Below, piece after piece: positions 59,901 through 64,000 of a DNA stretch of 64,000 nucleotides (positions are counted from its first letter, which is position 1; each line of letters opens with the position of its first letter). The stretch comes from Bradysia coprophila. Its lineage: Eukaryota; Arthropoda; Insecta; Diptera; Sciaridae. Both the position numbers and the translations under genes were made by a program. The notes beneath the pieces were generated by a model that was not told the origin of the DNA, did no database searches, and saw only the letters and a list, made by a program, of their open reading frames with translations. The DNA lies in NCBI RefSeq assembly GCF_014529535.1, contig NW_023503501.1, positions 5,028,150 through 5,092,149 on the forward strand. Reading direction: 5' to 3'.

Positions 59901-62900
59901 GTAAGATAGCACAGCGGGATAGGGATAGACGCACCAAATATTACAAATGCACCAACTCCGATAAAATCCATAAGATTCCAGAAAGGGACGATCGGGTAAA
60001 AATGGATTCCTCAATTTGTCAAAAGGAACAATCTCACTCCTTAAACTCTATTGTATTTGAGGAGTGAGAAGGCTCAATTTGACAAATTGATGATTTTTCA
60101 CTGGGCAGTGAGTCAAAACGCACTTGAGAATGTATGCGTTTCTATTGGTGCGGTGTCTTTCCATACGATGCGTTTTTATGCAGTGCGAGTTTCTATCCGT
60201 TTTCAAAGGCGTTGCGCAACCTCTAAACGTTTCTTTTCTCTTTTTGAGGATCTGGAGTATTGTTTAGTATTTAGAGAAGAAACGGAATCAACACAGGGCT
60301 GATGGAAACATCGTCATTAGGATATCATTTTGCAAAATCATTTTTTTTGTATTTGCGAAATTGTCAGTCAATCGCCTCACCATAGAAGTGACCAAGTGAA
60401 ATGTTTGAGGAGTATTTCATAAGCAATTGATTAATTTGAATAGAAATTTGCAAATTTATTGGTTTCAAAGACCAACTACTCTCTGTCGAATGGTTTGAGT
60501 CTGTTACTTTATTCTCTTCCACTTCAACAACATACTTATTCAAATTGAATCGTTGAAATTGATCCAAGAACATGTTTTCCACAAAAACAAAACTCTTTTT
60601 ATCGCCTCATTACTCAAAGTAATCATTTCTTATCGCGCGCTATAACCCTTTACAACGAATAAACGTGAAGGAATAGAGAAAGAGAAAACAAAAACAGAAT
60701 TTGCATATCTTCGTAGATTCGAATTTATTTAAAAGTTATGGTCAGTGACTCATTATATTTAAAGCGAATTGTTTCAATGGCGAGATCATTAGCATTTCGT
60801 TTCGATGGTATGACGGTGCGCGCGATTCAGTACGAGTAAAGTGGTCTATCATTATATTATACTCGAAAACAGTTGTCGACTTTTCATGTCGGTCAATGTT
60901 TAGCTTTTTTTGTTTATTTACAAACGAATTCAGTAGACCGGAAATAGGTTATGATGATGATGATACGAGTCTCAATTGTTTTCTTTCTTTTTTTACATTT
61001 CATTTCTCATTTTAAGTATAGTGATCGTTCGTAATGCCATTTATTAATTTAAGTGCATTATAATAGACGATTTACTGTGTGAGAATAAAATACGAACGCG
61101 GCTTTGTTTCTTCTTTGAACCATCAAGTAAAAAACCAAATTAATCCCAAGTCTTTCGGTCATTGAGTTCACGACAACAAAAACACGAATTCTTGAAATTT
61201 ATTTCTTTTAAAAATTGAACTTCTTCAAACTGTTTGCGTGTAGCACATCGAACTCTCATCAGATGTTTACCTACCATTCTTAACTCCTCCGTGCTTATGC
61301 CCAACACCAACAACATACCACCCAAACACCATTTCCCGTTATTCCACACCAACAACGTATCCATCATCTCCACAATATCAAATCATACCCATCAAAAGCC
61401 AGTCAATCTATTCGAATTCAATGCCCGGCTTGTACAGTAAAAGTTCCCAAAGTTTGCATACGTTCGGTAAAATGTCGAGTCCAAGCATCGACGAAATGAT
61501 GTCATTCAATAACAATGCCGAAACCGATGCCAATTTGAATGTAATCGATCCGATTGTCGATCGCCGAAAACCGTTGTACTATTACGGCGACATATCGACG
61601 GACTCAATATTCGATTCGAGGACTCTGGATATTGGATTCGTCGATGATGATAACGAACAGGACGGAGATCATGCCGGGCATTATTCAAATCGTAACGTTG
61701 TTGTGTGTCCGACTAATGTTGACAATGTTTGTGGTAATGTGCTCATTAACATGACTGAAAGCTTTGATAATGTCGTTTGAAATCAACTCTAAATCTCAAG
61801 TGCACTGTTAAAATGCATGATTCATGTGCCTTTGATGTGTCCGCCTTTCTGTGTGTTCTGTACTGTTATTTTGGTCTTCGATTCCACTGTCTTCCATTTC
61901 AACTTGCGTGTGCGAGTTCACCTTTTACGTAGTTTTAAAGTGCGTTCTTTTGGCACCGCCAGATTCCCCGATACCTTTTATCTCATCAATTTCGAGGAAT
62001 TTCATTCCAAGTTCTTTCGCATTATAGAGACTTGAACTCTCTGCCAAATTCACCTAGAAGTCTAGACTATCTCTTCTTCTGTGTGAGTCACTTCAACAAA
62101 TTCTTTTGTTTCGTCTTTTCACCATGGAAAACTTCTCTTCCAATTTTCGTGGTCATTGTGCATTCAAACGATGCAACTGTGCTGGGCACGCAAAGTGATA
62201 AAGAGAAGAATTCTAGCATCGCGTAGATGTCTTCAATGGATCAGTCATTAACTAAATTGATCATTGTTACGCTTTTCGTGCCCAAACAGTATTCTCATAC
62301 CAGAGTTGTCCATGTCCTGTCCACATAGTAAAAATACGCATGCCAGCTTTGTAGTTTAATGTGTTTTAAGTCGAATTAACAACATCCTGCTGTTTATATT
62401 TTAGTCGTGTAAGTTTTACCTATTTTTGTATCCAATATTGAATAACTAACGTGATTTTTTATTTTTCTTTTTTCTTTCATTCCTGGCTTTCTATTTATTA
62501 AAATATCAAAAAACCATACCACCCATGGCATTCATCATTCATCAACATATTCACCATTTGTTTGTCCACACCCCTCCAAACAAAACACATAACCATCGTC
62601 ACAACTAAATAAACCATCAGCCTGTCGAATCACTATCCGACGACTTCCTATTCCCAATGACAACATCCCGACTATCCTATGCCTCCAGTCCCGAATCGGA
62701 TCTGGAACTAAGTCCCGGACCATCATCGTCACTGTCATTGGGCAATTTACCGCAATTAGTTAAATCAAGCTCGGATCCGTCGATCGCTACTAACCAGGAT
62801 AATTTGGAACGGGATAGAGAGCTGGGTGACGGACTGCCACCGTACACGGTAAGCAAATTGTTCCATCATTTCGTTCATTAATTTAATTTTCGAATTCATT

Positions 62901-64000
62901 GCGAATAAAAAAAGAATCGATTTCGGTGCTCGGCGGTTGGTTATCAATTTCACTTTGAGATATTACATAAAACATCGAAAGAATTTCTTAGCAAACTTGA
63001 CCATTGACAGCACTAAATGTGGATTGAATTCTCTCTTTTTTTTTTGCGCAGAATCCATATGAACACATGAATGCAAATGGTCATCCACGGCGACCAACCA
63101 TAGACAACAAATATGGATTTTCTACCGATAATCCAAATCCGGAATTTAATAAATCAAGAGCACCCACTTCACCGAATGGCCAAGGACAACAATTTTACGG
63201 CACTGTACCAGAACTGCCGCCACGCATTGACCGAGCATCTAAACCGCCTGGTGGCATGCCAACGTCTCAGAGTACTCCAACGACCCCGTCGAGTAAAAAC
63301 CATTCTCTTGGTCGATCGGCACAGGAGAGACTTTTCGGAAATGCGAAAAATAGCACTGATCATACCGACGGTCAAGATGAATATGCCACACGAAATAGTC
63401 TGCTTAATTCGGTTGAGAAACGTGCCAACGGTAGCTCTTTAGATCGAAAACAGAGTTCATTGGATCGTAGTTCGCGGTCAGCGACGACCAAAAATAACGG
63501 CTCGTACGACAGTGTGTCCAGCTACGATTCGTGCAATACTACACAGATTTCAATGCAAAACTTACGATTGGGACCAAATGCACCGGATGATTTGAAGTCA
63601 GTACCAAATGCAAAGTAAGTTTGTCCGAAGATATCCAGGAGCCGAGCTCCTATTTTAATTCTCCTGTTTTTTCTCTACTATCACAGTGGTCGAGCTCCCA
63701 TTGGAATAAACGATTCATTGCCAACACATCCACCACACAATTCTGCTCCACTTGGAGACGTGGCTTTGAACCGAAATTCGTTACACGATCATTCAAGGAA
63801 CTTGGCTGCAATGAATGGAAAAGGAGTTCATAATAGTCCCGGCCGACCAGGGTATACTGGCGAGATGCACAATCGAAATTCGGGTAAGATTCATTGATTT
63901 TTTTGTTTTGTTCGGACTCATCAATGCAATTCGTACCAAACAGGTATTGACCATCGCCATTCAAATCCACCAATGGGACTACATATACAACAGCGACCGT
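56950..64000 (+). CDS. pyd: polychaetoid (ZO-1 orthologue) common body, partial at the right edge
   Basis: Exons 56950-57119, 57193-57490, 57557-58232, 58370-59421, 62621-62848, 63052-63614, 63687-63883 and 63944 to the edge; all phases join. Pyd is a MAGUK scaffold at adherens/septate-type junctions that links junction proteins to actin. Domains, counted from the first body residue: PDZ1 about 5-95 ([30 protein letters not shown]), PDZ2 about 131-207 ([16 protein letters not shown]), PDZ3 about 350-428 ([17 protein letters not shown]), SH3 about 440-510 ([22 protein letters not shown]), a basic Ser/Arg hinge ([15 protein letters not shown]), and GUK about 545-725 ([37 protein letters not shown]). 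The GUK P-loop is degenerate, as in ZO proteins, so binding rather than kinase activity is expected. After GUK come [25 protein letters not shown] and a disordered Ser/Asn-rich part. Any C-terminal ZU5 domain would lie outside the window. Confidence 0.97.
59422..61243. other. 1.8-kb pyd intron segment
   Basis: Contains CAGGT-type words at 59760-59840 and an AGGAGTGAG inverted repeat near 60035-60070. No exon seen. Confidence 0.45.
61244..61780 (+). CDS. pyd: Possible alternative last exon of pyd
   Basis: From an acceptor GTTTGCGTGTAG the phase-0 frame stays open for 178 codons to TGA at 61778-61780, the phase in which the GUK exon ends (59421). The peptide has biased, protein-like composition: [20 protein letters not shown], a Thr/Pro/Tyr-rich stretch, [20 protein letters not shown], then acidic [20 protein letters not shown]. 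Use would end the protein just after GUK in place of the SDDFLFPM tail (exon 62621). No internal donor in a suitable phase is seen. No AATAAA follows closely, which weakens the call. It could instead be a chance open frame. Confidence 0.5.
   Translation, partial: HIELSSDVYLPFLTPPCLCPTPTTYHPNTISRYSTPTTYPSSPQYQIIPIKSQSIYSNSMPGLYSKSSQSLHTFGKMSSPSIDEMMSFNNNAETDANLNVIDPIVDRRKPLYYYGDISTDSIFDSRTLDIGFVDDDNEQDGDHAGHYSNRNVVVCPTNVDNVCGNVLINMTESFDNVV
61781..62620. other. pyd intron before exon 62621
   Basis: About 840 bp, AT-rich, ending in ...AACCATCAG before the SDDFLFPM exon. It would include the 3' UTR of the alternative last exon if that is used. Nothing else recognised. Confidence 0.45.

Noticed and set aside
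62657..62881. ATG at 62657 as a separate gene start
   Set aside because: The frame extends upstream to an acceptor at 62621 and continues the pyd sequence [20 protein letters not shown].

Overview
The window reads as AT-rich nuclear DNA of an insect, most likely a dipteran. The basis is intron-split genes with GT-AG boundaries, many introns of 60-100 nt, and proteins resembling fly members of conserved families (polychaetoid/ZO-1, Rheb, ALG1, SLC35F6, a CYP4-type P450). A lower dipteran such as a fungus gnat or midge is my guess; nothing here proves the species. All gene models were built by hand from splice sites and reading-frame phase, and coding lengths were checked to sum to whole codons.

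Layout. 1-1189 (-): 5'-terminal five exons of an unrecognised serine-rich, acidic/basic protein running off the left edge. 1190-3140: intergenic DNA with two small inverted-repeat transposons and a CAGGT-rich tract. 3141-7821 (+): SLC35F6-type membrane transporter (4 exons); its large intron holds a 1.16-kb foldback element and an array of short palindromes. 7822-15500: a repeat-dominated block with a second, larger palindrome array, a 1.15-kb foldback element, the 3' end of a non-LTR retrotransposon and a minisatellite-filled terminal-inverted-repeat element. 15502-17744 (+): complete CYP4-like cytochrome P450 (8 exons). 19900-23208 (-): complete Rheb GTPase (5 exons), whose 2.5-kb intron contains nested transposons. 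24634-26147 (+): complete ALG1 mannosyltransferase (4 exons), head-to-head with Rheb.

27562-64000 (+): polychaetoid (pyd, the ZO-1 orthologue), more than 36 kb and running off the right edge. I see five separate candidate first coding exons (27562, 41529, 44308, 47646, 55531), all ending in the phase needed to enter the common body that starts at 56950. The body encodes PDZ1, PDZ2, PDZ3, SH3 and guanylate-kinase-like domains and then a disordered C-terminal part. A possible alternative last exon (61244-61780) would end the protein shortly after the GUK domain. The most upstream first exon encodes a CARD-like death-fold domain, which is unexpected on a ZO protein.

The genes have no shared pathway, although Rheb (TORC1 activation on lysosomes) and SLC35F6 (known as a lysosomal membrane protein in mammals) act in the same compartment. 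The main non-genic story is repeats: palindromic minisatellites and foldback/TIR elements, several with 8-bp target-site duplications, including a family with CGAGGGGT termini that carries different short tandem repeats inside the same ends.
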